Source of the DNA: an uncultured Clostridia bacterium
GTDB lineage: Bacteria; Bacillota; Clostridia; Christensenellales; Borkfalkiaceae
Direction of reading: 5' to 3'
Length of the DNA stretch: 64,000 bases
Assembly: GCA_947627575.1 (NCBI GenBank)
Contig: CANQWN010000002.1
Span: forward strand, 62,001 to 126,000
Of the stretch, positions 1 to 9,326 are shown in pieces. The notes under the pieces were generated by a model. The model was not told where the DNA came from and searched no databases. It saw nothing but the letters and a program-made list of their open reading frames with translations. The position numbers and the translations under genes are program-made. The first letter of the stretch is position 1. Every line of letters begins with the position of its first letter.

Positions 1-855
1 TAATGAAATCAAATACTTCCCGTATTCTGTCATTCCCAAATTTTCACCTAATTTACGCAACTGCTCTGTATTTATAAATCCTCTGCGCCAAGCAATTTCC
101 TCTATACATGAAACATAAAACCCTTGCATATCCTGAATGGTCTGAACAAATCCTGCCGCCTTGTACATACCTTTGGGCGTACCCGTATCAATCCAGACCA
201 TACCGCGCCCCAAAATTTCCACATGCAATTCGCCCATTTCAAGATAAGCGTTGTTAATGGAAGTTATTTCAATTTCTCCGCGCTTTGAGGGCTTAACATT
301 TTTTGCTATTTTTGCTACTTTGTTATCGTAAAAATACAAACCGGGAATGGCATAATTTGATTTGGGATTGGCGGGTTTTTCCTCTATGGATATTACTTTG
401 TTATTTTTATCAAACTCCACCACACCGAAATCCTTCGGATTATTAACCGGATAACCGAATACAGTAGCGCCGCACTTCCTTTCTTTTGCCGATATCAAAG
501 TTTCCGTTAACGCTTGTCCGTAAAATATATTGTCGCCTAAAATAAGACAAACATTATCGTTGCCTATAAATTCTTCACCGATTATAAATGCGTCAGCAAG
601 TCCACGAGGCTTTTCCTGTATGGCATATGAAATATGTATGCCTATTTCACTTCCATCATCTAAAAGTTCACGATAAGACGGCGTAGCTTCGGGAGTGGAA
701 ATTATTAAAATATCCTTTATTCCGGCAAGCAATAAAACTGATAACGGATAATAAATAAGCGGTTTATCGTAGATAGGCAAAAGCTGTTTTGATACCGCCT
801 TTGTCATGGGGTATAATCTTGTGCCTTTACCCCCAGCTAAAATTATGCCTTTCAT
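1..855 (-). CDS. rfbA: Glucose-1-phosphate thymidylyltransferase (dTDP-glucose pyrophosphorylase), 3' end cut by window edge
   Basis: Makes dTDP-glucose from glucose-1-phosphate and dTTP, the first step of dTDP-deoxysugar synthesis. My translation from the ATG at 855 begins [18 protein letters not shown], the nucleotidyltransferase signature, and continues with [11 protein letters not shown] and an IEEKP motif typical of RmlA. 285 codons are open to base 1 with no stop. RmlA proteins are about 290 residues, so only a few codons should be missing. It is the last gene of the operon visible here. The 4,6-dehydratase (RmlB) needed to supply the FdtA substrate is not in the window and may lie just beyond the left edge (inference). 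Confidence 0.93.
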   Translation of the reverse strand, partial: MKGIILAGGKGTRLYPMTKAVSKQLLPIYDKPLIYYPLSVLLLAGIKDILIISTPEATPSYRELLDDGSEIGIHISYAIQEKPRGLADAFIIGEEFIGNDNVCLILGDNIFYGQALTETLISAKERKCGATVFGYPVNNPKDFGVVEFDKNNKVISIEEKPANPKSNYAIPGLYFYDNKVAKIAKNVKPSKRGEIEITSINNAYLEMGELHVEILGRGMVWIDTGTPKGMYKAAGFVQTIQDMQGFYVSCIEEIAWRRGFINTEQLRKLGENLGMTEYGKYLISL

Positions 856-917
856 TGACTTTCTCCAGATAAATAAAATTCATATCAAAAAGAACAATTT
901 TAACAAGACGTATTAAT

Positions 918-2027
918 TCAATCGAAATTATTCAAAGTTTCTATAACATAGTCTATTTGTTCTTGAGTCATACCATAGAACATAGGCAGGCTTAATATGG
1001 TGGAACTTATTTCTTCCGCAATCGGCAAACTGCCTTTTTTTAAACCCAAATCCTCATAGGCTTTTTGTAAGTGCATAGGTATGGGATAATGCTTTACAGT
1101 ACCGATACCTTTTGAAGCCAAATACGTTTCCAATTTATCGCGTTCGGAACAGCGCACCGCAAAAACATGATAAATATGTGTGTATGTTTTATCGGATTTA
1201 AGCGGTAGTTTAATCAATGGATTTACTATACCGTCAATATATTTCGCCGCGATCTTTCTTCTCTCTTCATTCCACTTGTCCAAATGAGGTAATTTAACCC
1301 TCAAAAATGCACTTTGTAACTCATCTAAACGACTGTTAGTCCCCTTATAAATATGGTGATACTTATAGTCCGAACCGTAATTGCCGAGCGCACGCACTTT
1401 GTCGGCTATCGTCTTGTTATTTGTTACAACGCAACCTGCATCTCCCAATGCGCCAAGATTTTTACCGGGATAAAAACTGAAAGCGGCAGCTTCTGACAAT
1501 GCTCCCACTTTTTTACCTTTGTACAGTGCGCCGTGAGCTTGCGCCGCATCTTCTATAACGTGTAACCCATATTTTTCGGCAATAGCATTTACCGCATCCA
1601 TATCTGCCGCCCTGCCTTGAAGGTGAACGGCAATAATTGCTTTTGTTTTTTTGGTGATTTTTTCCTCTATCTTGGTAATGTCTATATTGTACGTTTCTAT
1701 AGTGGGTTCAACAAATACTGGATCTGCACCGGCATACGATACCGCCAAAGCCGTGGCTATAAAAGTATTTGAAGGCACAATCACTTCGTCGCCACGACCT
1801 ATCCCGAGAGCTTTCAAGATTAAATAGATTGCATCCAAACCGTTTGCAACGCCAACGCAATATTTTGCGTCACAGTAATCGGCAAATTCATTTTCGAATT
1901 TTGTGCACTCTTCACCGTGAATAAAAATATTTTTATTGATTACGCGTGAATATGCCTTAAATAATTCGTCCGACAACTCTTTGTGCATAGGCGAAAAATC
2001 CGCAAACGGTACTTTAACATCACTCAT
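918..2027 (-). CDS. fdtB: DegT/DnrJ/EryC1 aminotransferase, FdtB/QdtB-like
   Basis: PLP-dependent sugar aminotransferase, 369 residues, full length for the family. The PLP lysine lies in [15 protein letters not shown] (about residue 190) and a conserved EDAAQAHG aspartate region precedes it. [17 protein letters not shown] is the usual substrate/dimer loop. It is read just after an FdtA-type ketoisomerase with 8 bases of overlap. The probable reaction is therefore transamination of dTDP-3-oxo-6-deoxyhexose to dTDP-3-amino-3,6-dideoxyhexose (Fuc3N or Qui3N). The stereochemistry cannot be read from sequence alone. It is cytoplasmic and acts in sugar-nucleotide supply for the surface glycan. Confidence 0.88.
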   Translation of the reverse strand: MSDVKVPFADFSPMHKELSDELFKAYSRVINKNIFIHGEECTKFENEFADYCDAKYCVGVANGLDAIYLILKALGIGRGDEVIVPSNTFIATALAVSYAGADPVFVEPTIETYNIDITKIEEKITKKTKAIIAVHLQGRAADMDAVNAIAEKYGLHVIEDAAQAHGALYKGKKVGALSEAAAFSFYPGKNLGALGDAGCVVTNNKTIADKVRALGNYGSDYKYHHIYKGTNSRLDELQSAFLRVKLPHLDKWNEERRKIAAKYIDGIVNPLIKLPLKSDKTYTHIYHVFAVRCSERDKLETYLASKGIGTVKHYPIPMHLQKAYEDLGLKKGSLPIAEEISSTILSLPMFYGMTQEQIDYVIETLNNFD

Positions 2028-2445
2028 GGTATTTCTCCAAAATCATTTTTTTAAAATCGTCATAGTTTCTAATATAATCAGCCTCGCTATATAACTCTGA
2101 AGCAAGAACCAACAAAACCGCGTCAGATGAAAAGTCATACATCTCACGCCAAATATCGTTTTCGATATATAACCCTTCGCCCGGGTCGTTCAAAACAACT
2201 GTCTCTCTGTTAAATCCGTCGTCAAGTACAATTTTACAACTGCCGTGTACACAGATAAGTATTTGTTTTAAACATCTATGCGCGTGAAATCCTCGCGCTA
2301 TATTTTCTTTTGTATTGTAAATATAGTAAATTCTTTTAATATCAAACGGGATATCTTTATTTTCTTCTATCGCAACAAGCATCCCGCGGGAGTCGCCATG
2401 AGGCAAAAATTTGTATTTTTTTACAAGTTTATCCTTTCCCCTCAA
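2020..2445 (-). CDS. fdtA: dTDP-4-oxo-6-deoxyglucose 3,4-ketoisomerase (FdtA/WxcM cupin)
   Basis: Small single-domain cupin of 141 residues, the usual size for FdtA/QdtA. The pattern [16 protein letters not shown] near the N-terminus, the RIYYIYN strand, and ARGFHAHR (about residues 51-58, with the catalytic His pair) are diagnostic of the WxcM/FdtA family. The protein moves the keto group from C4 to C3 of the dTDP-6-deoxyhexose so that FdtB can aminate C3. The start codon sits 18 bases after the stop of the Gfo/Idh gene, so it is in the same operon. FdtA and QdtA differ only in C4 configuration of the product, and I cannot separate them here. Confidence 0.87.
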   Translation of the reverse strand: MRGKDKLVKKYKFLPHGDSRGMLVAIEENKDIPFDIKRIYYIYNTKENIARGFHAHRCLKQILICVHGSCKIVLDDGFNRETVVLNDPGEGLYIENDIWREMYDFSSDAVLLVLASELYSEADYIRNYDDFKKMILEKYHE

Positions 2446-2463
2446 CTTCTTAACCTCAAAAAC

Positions 2464-3546
2464 TTATTTGCCAAATCTTCCCTGAAAATCTATAGACGCG
2501 CACTTTTCAAGCGGCAATTTTACGGGTTTCCCCTCCGCTGCGGATTTATACACGGCAAGCACTGTTTCAAGCGCGTTCCTGCCCGCAACTGCGTCCACAT
2601 AGGGTTTTCTGTCGTTTTTAATCGCATCTATTACGTCCGCAAACAGGCTTGTATGTCCGTTGCCGTAAACATTTGAAGTCTGTTCAAACAGCCCGCGATT
2701 TTGTTCGTCGCAATCCTTTTTATCGGCAAAATCCCATACGTCTATCGCGTTTGTTGACTTACCGCCGAGTTTGACGGTGCCCGTTTCGCCGAAAATATAA
2801 AGCGTTTCTTCGAGGTTTTGGGGATACACGTTGGTAGTTCCCTCTATTGTGCCGACAGCCCCGTTTTTGAACTTGATGACCGCCATACCGATATCTTCAC
2901 ATTCGAGATAATCATGGAATTGTTGCTTGGTTACGCCGTACACTTCTTCTATTTCGTCGCCCATCATCCAACGCAAAAGGTCTATACCATGGATACACTG
3001 GTTCATCAGCGCGCCGCCGTCGTTCTTCCACGTACCGCGCCACTTTGCTTGATCATAGTAATCTTTACCCCTGTTCCAACGCACATTTATAGAAGCATGA
3101 GAAATTTTACCGAATCTTCCCTCTTCCAAAGCGCGGCGGGTCTGCTGAACGGCGATATTAAACCTGTTTTGATGGCACGCCGAAACTTTAACGCCTTTCT
3201 TTGCGGACAATTCGATTATCTTTTCCGCGTCCGCAATGCTCATAGCCATCGGCTTTTCGATAATCACATTTATGCCCTTTTCAATACAGTAAAGGGCGAT
3301 TTCGGCGTGCAATCCGCTTTCCGTCGCGATACTGATAAGTTGCAGTTCGGGGTGCTCCGCTATCATTTTTTTATAATCGGTATAGCGGGCAATCGATTTA
3401 TCGTTTTCAAGCCCGTGCTTTGACAGAACGCCCTGCATACGGTCGGGTATTACGTCGCAAACCGCGACTATTTCCAACTTGTTGTTTACGGCGGCTTTTA
3501 TATGATTTGTAGAAATCCTGCCGCAACCTATAAGAGCATATTTCAT
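2464..3546 (-). CDS. Gfo/Idh/MocA-family NAD-dependent dehydrogenase (WbpB/WlbA-like)
   Basis: 360 residues. The Rossmann motif at the N-terminus is MKYALIGCGRIS, the family lysine motif is EKPMAMS (about residues 98-104), and the C-terminal half holds GIDLLRWMMGD with the active-site His/Asp pair. In the P. aeruginosa and Bordetella pathways WbpB/WlbA oxidises C3 of UDP-GlcNAc-uronic acid. The presence of WbpE-like and WbpD-like genes in the same operon supports that role. ATGA overlap with the HAD gene upstream shows translational coupling. Other Gfo/Idh sugar dehydrogenases look similar, so the substrate is an inference from context. Confidence 0.8.
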   Translation of the reverse strand: MKYALIGCGRISTNHIKAAVNNKLEIVAVCDVIPDRMQGVLSKHGLENDKSIARYTDYKKMIAEHPELQLISIATESGLHAEIALYCIEKGINVIIEKPMAMSIADAEKIIELSAKKGVKVSACHQNRFNIAVQQTRRALEEGRFGKISHASINVRWNRGKDYYDQAKWRGTWKNDGGALMNQCIHGIDLLRWMMGDEIEEVYGVTKQQFHDYLECEDIGMAVIKFKNGAVGTIEGTTNVYPQNLEETLYIFGETGTVKLGGKSTNAIDVWDFADKKDCDEQNRGLFEQTSNVYGNGHTSLFADVIDAIKNDRKPYVDAVAGRNALETVLAVYKSAAEGKPVKLPLEKCASIDFQGRFGK

Positions 3547-4166
3547 ATTAATTCTCCTAAAATTTCCGTATAATCTTTTATCGTAATAATACCTTTCTCG
3601 CGAAGGAATACTTCATCGAATAAATTCAGCCCCGTTTTCACAAAAAACGCATTAACTCCGCTTATATCGGTTTGTATGTCGCCGAGGCTGTCGCCAACCA
3701 AAACATCGCCTTTTCTTACTCTTTTGAAAAGCCATTCGGCTTTTTTCCCATTTTCGGGATCAATTACCGCTATTTCGTCAAAACATTCTATATAACCGAG
3801 CCTTTTCAACTCTTTATACAGCATCTTTGGCTTTCTTCTTAAAGACAGCAAAACAATTCCGTAACCTCTATTGCGCAGTTCCAAGGCTATTTCTTTAAAA
3901 TCTCCGACCGGACAATCAAGGCGAAGGAATTCATCCGTTTCCAACATATCGCGTTTATAATTCAGATAATCGTCGATATCTATTCGGGCATTCCACAATG
4001 TTTCCGCCACGAGGTGATCCTTTTTTAAACGAAGTTTTTCGCGTTTATATTCTTCAATTGTTCCGCCGCATTCATAACCTTTTAAAGAAAGATATGATTT
4101 AAGAACTTTATAGTATCTTTTCCATACGTCAACAAGAGTTCCGTCAAAATCAAAGTAAACCGTCAT
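3543..4166 (-). CDS. HAD-superfamily phosphatase
   Basis: 207 residues. HAD motif I is YFDFDGTLVD near residue 4-13, with both aspartates present. A Ser in LLSLRRKP (motif II region), a lysine-rich motif III region around GKKAEWL, and GDSLGDIQTD (motif IV acidic pair) complete the active site. The helical cap insert lies between motifs I and II. It overlaps both neighbours by 4 bases, so HAD, ATP-grasp and Gfo/Idh genes are translated as a coupled set. A sugar or amino-acid phosphate is the plausible substrate, but the sequence does not identify it. Confidence 0.82.
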   Translation of the reverse strand: MTVYFDFDGTLVDVWKRYYKVLKSYLSLKGYECGGTIEEYKREKLRLKKDHLVAETLWNARIDIDDYLNYKRDMLETDEFLRLDCPVGDFKEIALELRNRGYGIVLLSLRRKPKMLYKELKRLGYIECFDEIAVIDPENGKKAEWLFKRVRKGDVLVGDSLGDIQTDISGVNAFFVKTGLNLFDEVFLREKGIITIKDYTEILGELI

Positions 4167-5143
4167 TTTGCATTACGCACGAACAATTCGTCATAATAAC
4201 GTATCATAGTTATGCCATCAGTTTCACCTGTCTGACGATAAAGTTCTGTTTCCCCCGTATCCATAAGCTCGATAAGTTTCAACGGGATATTAAATCCGCA
4301 CTCGACAGCCAACGGCAAGCCGCCGGAAGCAAAACGTGTATTGAAGTCGAAAACAACCGGTTGTCCGCCGGAATCTTTAATATACTGAAAATTTACCGGA
4401 CCGCGCAACTTACCCGTTTTTTCCAAAGTATGAATTATAGGTAATAATGTTTCGTTATCGCATACCGCTGTAGTTACCACCGCACCGCCCGAAACGGTTT
4501 TCTCGCGGCGACGGTTAAAATATCCGAGGCTTTTGCCGTCTCCACCGAAGAGACAGTCTACCGTAAACTCTTCGCCTTCTAAAAATTCCATAAACATAGA
4601 ATCGGGCGATTTTCCTTTCCAATACTCAAATTCTTCGCTGCTGTTTATCTTTTGCGTACCTTTACTTCCCGAACCGCGGCAAGGTTTTAAAAACAACGGG
4701 TATTCTTCGGTATTCGGCGTTATGTCATAACATTTCGGAACTCGCACGCCGAGTTCCGCCAAAAAGCCGTAGCTTTTCCGTTTATCACTGAGAATTGTGT
4801 TTACCCCCCCCCGGACGATAAACCGCTTCACGCTTTCGAAACAAGAATGCGCGGAATAAAAATTCATATCGTACGACGTGACGGGAATCATATGCGTAAT
4901 TTTTTCGTTTTCGACGATATCGCCCAATACAGACAAATAACGCCTTTCGTCTGAAAGCTTCGGAACAACGTAAAAGCTGTCCGCAAGCACTTTTGCGGGC
5001 ACATTATTATTTGCATCCACCGCAACAACTTTGGCTTTTTCTCCGAGGCACTTTTTCAGTAAGCGGATTAAATACGTCCCCGTAGACCCGCCTGCCGAAG
5101 TAAGAAGAATATTGATTTTTGATTTCGGCAAATATACACTCAT
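4163..5143 (-). CDS. ATP-grasp ligase, carbamoyl-phosphate-synthase-like, in glycan operon
   Basis: 326 residues. A pre-ATP-grasp Rossmann-like N-terminus (INILLTSAGGSTGTYLIRLLK) is followed by the ATP-grasp core: PLFLKPCRGSGSKGT (nucleotide-binding lysine and Gly loop, about 150-165), GEEFTVDCLF (about 190-200) and VFDFNTRFASG (metal-binding strand, about 265-275). Such enzymes join a carboxylate to an amine or thiol through an acyl-phosphate. Together with the HAD gene this suggests decoration of a sugar with an amino acid or similar acyl group (inference). The reading frame crosses a run of nine G residues (plus-strand C at 4804-4812), a possible slippage site; the frame is intact in this assembly. 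Confidence 0.8.
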   Translation of the reverse strand: MSVYLPKSKINILLTSAGGSTGTYLIRLLKKCLGEKAKVVAVDANNNVPAKVLADSFYVVPKLSDERRYLSVLGDIVENEKITHMIPVTSYDMNFYSAHSCFESVKRFIVRGGVNTILSDKRKSYGFLAELGVRVPKCYDITPNTEEYPLFLKPCRGSGSKGTQKINSSEEFEYWKGKSPDSMFMEFLEGEEFTVDCLFGGDGKSLGYFNRRREKTVSGGAVVTTAVCDNETLLPIIHTLEKTGKLRGPVNFQYIKDSGGQPVVFDFNTRFASGGLPLAVECGFNIPLKLIELMDTGETELYRQTGETDGITMIRYYDELFVRNAK

Positions 5144-5161
5144 AGCATTTACTCGTTCAAA

Positions 5162-6286
5162 TTATCTTGTTTCCAATACTTTCAAAGAGATAAACTTTAT
5201 CTCTTCATCTTTAAGATAAGGGTGCATCGGCACGCTTAACACCGTTTTTGTGAGTTTTGTAGCAACCTCAATTTCTTCCGACGGAGTTTTTATATCTTCA
5301 AATGCTTTCAGGGCGTGCATTGGAATGGGATAATATATCATTGTCGGAATACCGTTTGCGTTCAGGTGTTTCTGCAAATTATCCCTTTCATTTTCGTCGT
5401 CGAGAATCAACGTATACTGCGCCCAACTGCTTTGGAAGTTTTCGGGAATAAGGGGCGTAGTAAACTTATCTTTAAGATACGAATCGTATTTTGCGGCGAT
5501 TTTGTTTCTGTCGGTCAGCTCGTAGTCGTCGAACGCTTTCAATTTTTCAAGCAATACCGCTGCCTGTATTGTGTCAAGCCGGGAATTGTAGCCTATGCGC
5601 ACGTTATCGTATTTGTGCGACCCCTTACCGTGAAAAGCGAGCGAAGCCATTAATTTATAATAATCTTCGTTATCGGTAAATACCGCGCCGCCGTCGCCGT
5701 AACAACCCAAAGGCTTTGCGGGGAAAAACGATGTTGTGGATATATCTCCGAACGAGCAAGCGCGCTTGCCGTTTATGCTTCCGCCGAAGCCCTGCGCCGC
5801 GTCTTCTATTATCGGCAATCCGTATTTGTCGGCGACTTTTCTTATTTCGGGGAAATTCGCGGGCAAGCCGAACAAATCCACTGCGATTATTGCCTTTGGT
5901 TTGAGTTTTTTCTCGGCGATAACCTGACGTATGCGGTTTTCGAGTTTTACCGCGTCGAGGTTAAACGTCCTTTTATCAACGTCCACAAACACACAGGTCG
6001 CGCCTGCCAACGCTGCCGTTTCCGCGCTTGCAAAGAAAGTGAGATCGGGCACAAAAACGGCGTCGCCTTCCCCGACCCCGAGGCATCTGAGCGCGAGCGT
6101 CAGCGCGTCCGTGCCATTTGCGCATGTTAAGCAGTATTTCCTCGAACAATAAGCGGCAAGTTTTTCCGCAAGTTCGCGTACCTCGTCGCCGTTTATGAAT
6201 TGCGCCCTCCCGAGGACATTTGCGATGCGCCCGTCAATTCTATCTTTCAACGCTTTGTACTGCCTGCCCAAATCAATAAATTCCAT
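5162..6286 (-). CDS. wbpE: DegT/DnrJ/EryC1 aminotransferase, WbpE-like
   Basis: 374 residues. Close to WbpE of P. aeruginosa by recognisable blocks: MEFIDLGRQY at the start, CANGTDALTLALRCLGVG, EDAAQGFGG, the PLP-lysine block TSFFPAKPLGCYGDGGA, IGYNSRLDTIQAAVLL, and SVPMHPYL near the end. WbpE aminates C3 of UDP-2-acetamido-3-oxo-glucuronate with glutamate as donor. The following genes (WbpD-like acetyltransferase upstream, WbpB-like oxidase downstream) complete that pathway. It differs clearly from the FdtB-like protein in the same operon, so the cell makes two different 3-amino sugars. Confidence 0.87.
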   Translation of the reverse strand: MEFIDLGRQYKALKDRIDGRIANVLGRAQFINGDEVRELAEKLAAYCSRKYCLTCANGTDALTLALRCLGVGEGDAVFVPDLTFFASAETAALAGATCVFVDVDKRTFNLDAVKLENRIRQVIAEKKLKPKAIIAVDLFGLPANFPEIRKVADKYGLPIIEDAAQGFGGSINGKRACSFGDISTTSFFPAKPLGCYGDGGAVFTDNEDYYKLMASLAFHGKGSHKYDNVRIGYNSRLDTIQAAVLLEKLKAFDDYELTDRNKIAAKYDSYLKDKFTTPLIPENFQSSWAQYTLILDDENERDNLQKHLNANGIPTMIYYPIPMHALKAFEDIKTPSEEIEVATKLTKTVLSVPMHPYLKDEEIKFISLKVLETR

Positions 6287-6366
6287 TAGTTTTCTCCTTA
6301 TATTTCGCGATGATAGTCGATTTAGTAAGTTTGATAATTTTATGCAAATCGCTTAAAACTCCCGAC

Positions 6367-6939
6367 TTACAAATTTATCTCTTCAACCTTATCATTGTTT
6401 TTAATATATTTTTTACCGCAAATGCATTGCGCCTTATCATTAATAAAATCAAGTTTATTTCCGCAGTAGCAAACATATCCGCGTACTCGGGCGGGATTCC
6501 CCATAACAAGCGCGTAATCGGGTATATCTTTTGTAACAACGCTACCTGCACCGACAAGGGCGTATTTCCCTATAGTGTGACCGCACACTATCGTGCTGTT
6601 TGCGCCTATACTGCAACCCTCTTTTAAAAGAGTTTTTCTGAATTCGTTCTTCCTGCATATATGGCTCCGAGGATTTATAACATTGGTAAAAACGCAACTC
6701 GGACCCAAAAATACATTATCTTCACATTCTACGCCTGTATACACCGAAACATTATTCTGTATTTTTACATTTTTCCCAAGACGCACGCCCGGAGAAATCA
6801 CGACATTCTGTCCTATATTACAATGTTCGCCTATCGTTGAACCGCTCATTATATGCGAAAAGTGCCATATTTTTGTACCGCTACCTATTTCGCACGGTTC
6901 GTCCACATAACTTGATTCATGTATAAACACATCTTGCAT
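6367..6939 (-). CDS. wbpD: Left-handed beta-helix N-acetyltransferase, WbpD-like
   Basis: About 190 residues. Hexapeptide repeats run from IGSGTKIWHFSHI through VGAGSVVTKDIPDYALVMGNPARVRGY, the LbH acyltransferase pattern. The catalytic His is likely in KIWHFSHI. The C-terminus has two CxCG motifs (YVCYCGNKL and CICGKKY), a zinc-ribbon-like tail common in WbpD homologues. It would N-acetylate the 3-amino group made by the WbpE-like enzyme using acetyl-CoA. I chose the ATG at 6939 (MQDVFIHESSYV) because GAGGG lies 7 bases before it; a longer frame starts at 6969 without a better site. Confidence 0.83.
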   Translation of the reverse strand: MQDVFIHESSYVDEPCEIGSGTKIWHFSHIMSGSTIGEHCNIGQNVVISPGVRLGKNVKIQNNVSVYTGVECEDNVFLGPSCVFTNVINPRSHICRKNEFRKTLLKEGCSIGANSTIVCGHTIGKYALVGAGSVVTKDIPDYALVMGNPARVRGYVCYCGNKLDFINDKAQCICGKKYIKNNDKVEEINL

Positions 6940-6972
6940 ATAAAAGCCCTCGGCATAAATGTATTGCAAAAC

Positions 6973-8172
6973 TTAATTTTCGTGATATATATCTCTGCAA
7001 TAGACCTTTTCGGCTACATCGGACAAATTGCTTTCGAATCTGTTTGCGACTATTATTGAGGCTTCGTCCTTGAATTTTTGCAAATCGTCCGTAACGCTTA
7101 TGTCCATAAATTTATCTTCACGGTACATCGGCTCGTAAATGAGAAGCTGTACGTTGCGACTTTTCAAAATCCCTATTACACCCTGAATTGCGCTTTGTCT
7201 GAAATTATCCGACTTTGACTTCATAGTCAGGCGATAAATACCAACTATCGCGTTTTTGTTTTTTTCAAACCCGCTTTGGGCGATAATCTGTTCCGCTATA
7301 AATTTTTTGCGGGTATCGTTTGCCTGCACAACTGCGGAAATCATATTTTGCGGAATATCGCCGAAATCGGCTTTCAGTTGTTTAGTATCTTTAGGAAGGC
7401 AATAGCCGCCGTAACCGAAAGAAGGGTTATTATAAAAATTGCCTATTCTGCCGTCCATGCATACGCCGCTTATTATTTGCGATGCGTCAAGCCCTTTCAT
7501 CTGGCAATAGGTATCGAGTTCGTTGAAATACGCAACGCGTACCGCAAGATAAGTATTTGCAAACAACTTGACCGCTTCCGCTTCTTTTGCGTTTAATATC
7601 AGGCGCGGAATATCTGTCTTTACAGCGCCTTCCGCAAGCAATTCCGCAAAGCGCGTCGCCCGCGCCTTTATTTCCGGATCGTCGAGATTGACGCCTACTA
7701 TAATTCGGGCGGGATATAAATTATCGTATAAAGCTTTGCCTTCACGAAGAAATTCGGGTGAAAAAATTATATTTTTATACCCAAATTTTTCTATCATGCG
7801 GTTTGTAAACCCTATGGGAACTGTAGATTTTATTACTATCGTAGCATTTTTATTTGTTACAACAACTTTTCCGATAACCTGTTCAACCGAACTTGTATCG
7901 AAATAATTTTTATCTTCATCGTAATTTGTAGGCGTACTGATAACAACATAATCCGCGTTACTGTATGCGTTATCGTCAGTCGTTGCGCAAAGATTAAGTT
8001 TTTTTGTTGCAAGATATTCTTCGATTTCACGGTCGACAATAGGAGATTTTCCCGAATTTATAAGGTTGACCCTTTCCTCTGAAATATCTACGGCGGTAAC
8101 TTCGTGATGTTGCGAAAGCAACACCGCGTTTGAAAGCCCTACATAACCTATGCCTGCCACTGTAATTTTCAT
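6973..8172 (-). CDS. ugd: UDP-glucose 6-dehydrogenase
   Basis: About 399 residues from the ATG at 8172. The Rossmann motif is MKITVAGIGYVGLSNAVLL. FSPEFLREGKALYDNLYP and NTYLAVRVAYFNELDTY are substrate-binding blocks. The catalytic Cys lies in FGYGGYCLPKDTKQL (about residue 260). These blocks match the short Ugd type of E. coli, which oxidises UDP-glucose to UDP-glucuronate with two NAD+. I prefer 8172 to the longer frame from 8220 because a GGAAAG-type site precedes it and the Rossmann strand begins there. WbpA-type dehydrogenases for UDP-GlcNAc look different, which leaves open where the WbpB/E/D substrate comes from. Confidence 0.9.
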   Translation of the reverse strand: MKITVAGIGYVGLSNAVLLSQHHEVTAVDISEERVNLINSGKSPIVDREIEEYLATKKLNLCATTDDNAYSNADYVVISTPTNYDEDKNYFDTSSVEQVIGKVVVTNKNATIVIKSTVPIGFTNRMIEKFGYKNIIFSPEFLREGKALYDNLYPARIIVGVNLDDPEIKARATRFAELLAEGAVKTDIPRLILNAKEAEAVKLFANTYLAVRVAYFNELDTYCQMKGLDASQIISGVCMDGRIGNFYNNPSFGYGGYCLPKDTKQLKADFGDIPQNMISAVVQANDTRKKFIAEQIIAQSGFEKNKNAIVGIYRLTMKSKSDNFRQSAIQGVIGILKSRNVQLLIYEPMYREDKFMDISVTDDLQKFKDEASIIVANRFESNLSDVAEKVYCRDIYHEN

Positions 8173-8216
8173 ATAATTTCTTTCCTTTTTAATTTGATTG
8201 CAACTACAATACGTAA

Positions 8217-9326
8217 TCAAGCCAAATTTTTATATAAATCCAAAAGTTTGATTTTTTCAATGTCCCAATTGTATTTTTCCCTAACAGCCCTTCTGCCGTT
8301 CATACCCATCTCAATCGCCAACTCTTTATTTTCAAACAGAAATTCAAGCGCTTGTTTTATGGCTTCGACATCGTTTGGATCCACACAAATACCGCATTTG
8401 TATTCATCTATTAAATTTTGCCATAATTTGAAATCCGTACACAACACGGGTATCCCCGCCATCATATATTCAAATAATTTGTTACAACCCAAGGTGCCGT
8501 CTTTACCCCCCATATTCCGGCAATAGTCTATGATAGCTATTCCGCAATATGATTCCGATAAAAGCTGCATAACCTCATCGTGTGTGGCATTTTCGGCAAA
8601 ATTGACTTTCTTCCACCCCGGAAGAGTTTGAAGGTCTTTAAAATAAGAGGCGTCAAAGCTACGTGTTCTTATTTCAAAATTTACTTCATCAATACCGTTA
8701 ATTGCTTTAATTACATTGTCAACTTTCCACACACGTTCTATTTGCCCGGCAAAAACTATCTGTTTTTTATCTAATTGAGGATCGGGCAAGTTATTTATCA
8801 AAATAGGATAATTTGTCAATAAAACAGTATTGCTTTGAAATTGTTTTAACCTGTTGACCAAATTAGGCGTAACACCTACAGCCGCATCAAAACGGGAAAC
8901 AATTTTTCTCTCTTTCTTTTCGTAATGCCGCGAAACAATTTTTCTGAAAATTTTAGGAATGTATTCTTTTTCCAATAAGAAAGAAGGATAATCTTCATGA
9001 CTGTCGAAAATCACTTTCTTCCCTTTCTTTTTCAATTTTTTACCGACGCCGAGCAAAAAAGGTTCATGAATATGATAAATTTCGGCATCTATTTGTTTTG
9101 CTTTTTTATAAAACGATTTGGTGGAAAACAAAAACCTGCTTAAACGACTTTTAGGATTTTTTGCTATCGAAGATATTTTTACACCGTTTATTTCTCTATC
9201 GCCCTTCGCATCGGAACACAACAGCGTAACGTCATAACCCTCTTTCGCAAGCGAAACACACTCTTTCTGAAAAACGCGGATATCGTTTGTATCGTGCCCG
9301 GAAATTATATGACATACTTTTGTCAT
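8217..9326 (-). CDS. Glycosyltransferase family 4 (GT-B fold)
   Basis: 369 residues. The N-terminal half starts with KVCHIISGHDTNDIRVFQKE, a donor-domain loop often seen in bacterial GT4 enzymes, and has the HIHEPFLLG strand. The C-terminal nucleotide-binding half has IVFAGQIERVWKVDNVIKAI and the E-x7-E region GCNKLFEYMMAGIPVLCTD. No membrane segment is seen, so it is a cytoplasmic, membrane-associated enzyme that adds one sugar to the lipid-linked repeat unit. Its start overlaps the sulfotransferase stop by ATGA. Donor and acceptor cannot be read from the sequence. Confidence 0.85.
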   Translation of the reverse strand: MTKVCHIISGHDTNDIRVFQKECVSLAKEGYDVTLLCSDAKGDREINGVKISSIAKNPKSRLSRFLFSTKSFYKKAKQIDAEIYHIHEPFLLGVGKKLKKKGKKVIFDSHEDYPSFLLEKEYIPKIFRKIVSRHYEKKERKIVSRFDAAVGVTPNLVNRLKQFQSNTVLLTNYPILINNLPDPQLDKKQIVFAGQIERVWKVDNVIKAINGIDEVNFEIRTRSFDASYFKDLQTLPGWKKVNFAENATHDEVMQLLSESYCGIAIIDYCRNMGGKDGTLGCNKLFEYMMAGIPVLCTDFKLWQNLIDEYKCGICVDPNDVEAIKQALEFLFENKELAIEMGMNGRRAVREKYNWDIEKIKLLDLYKNLA

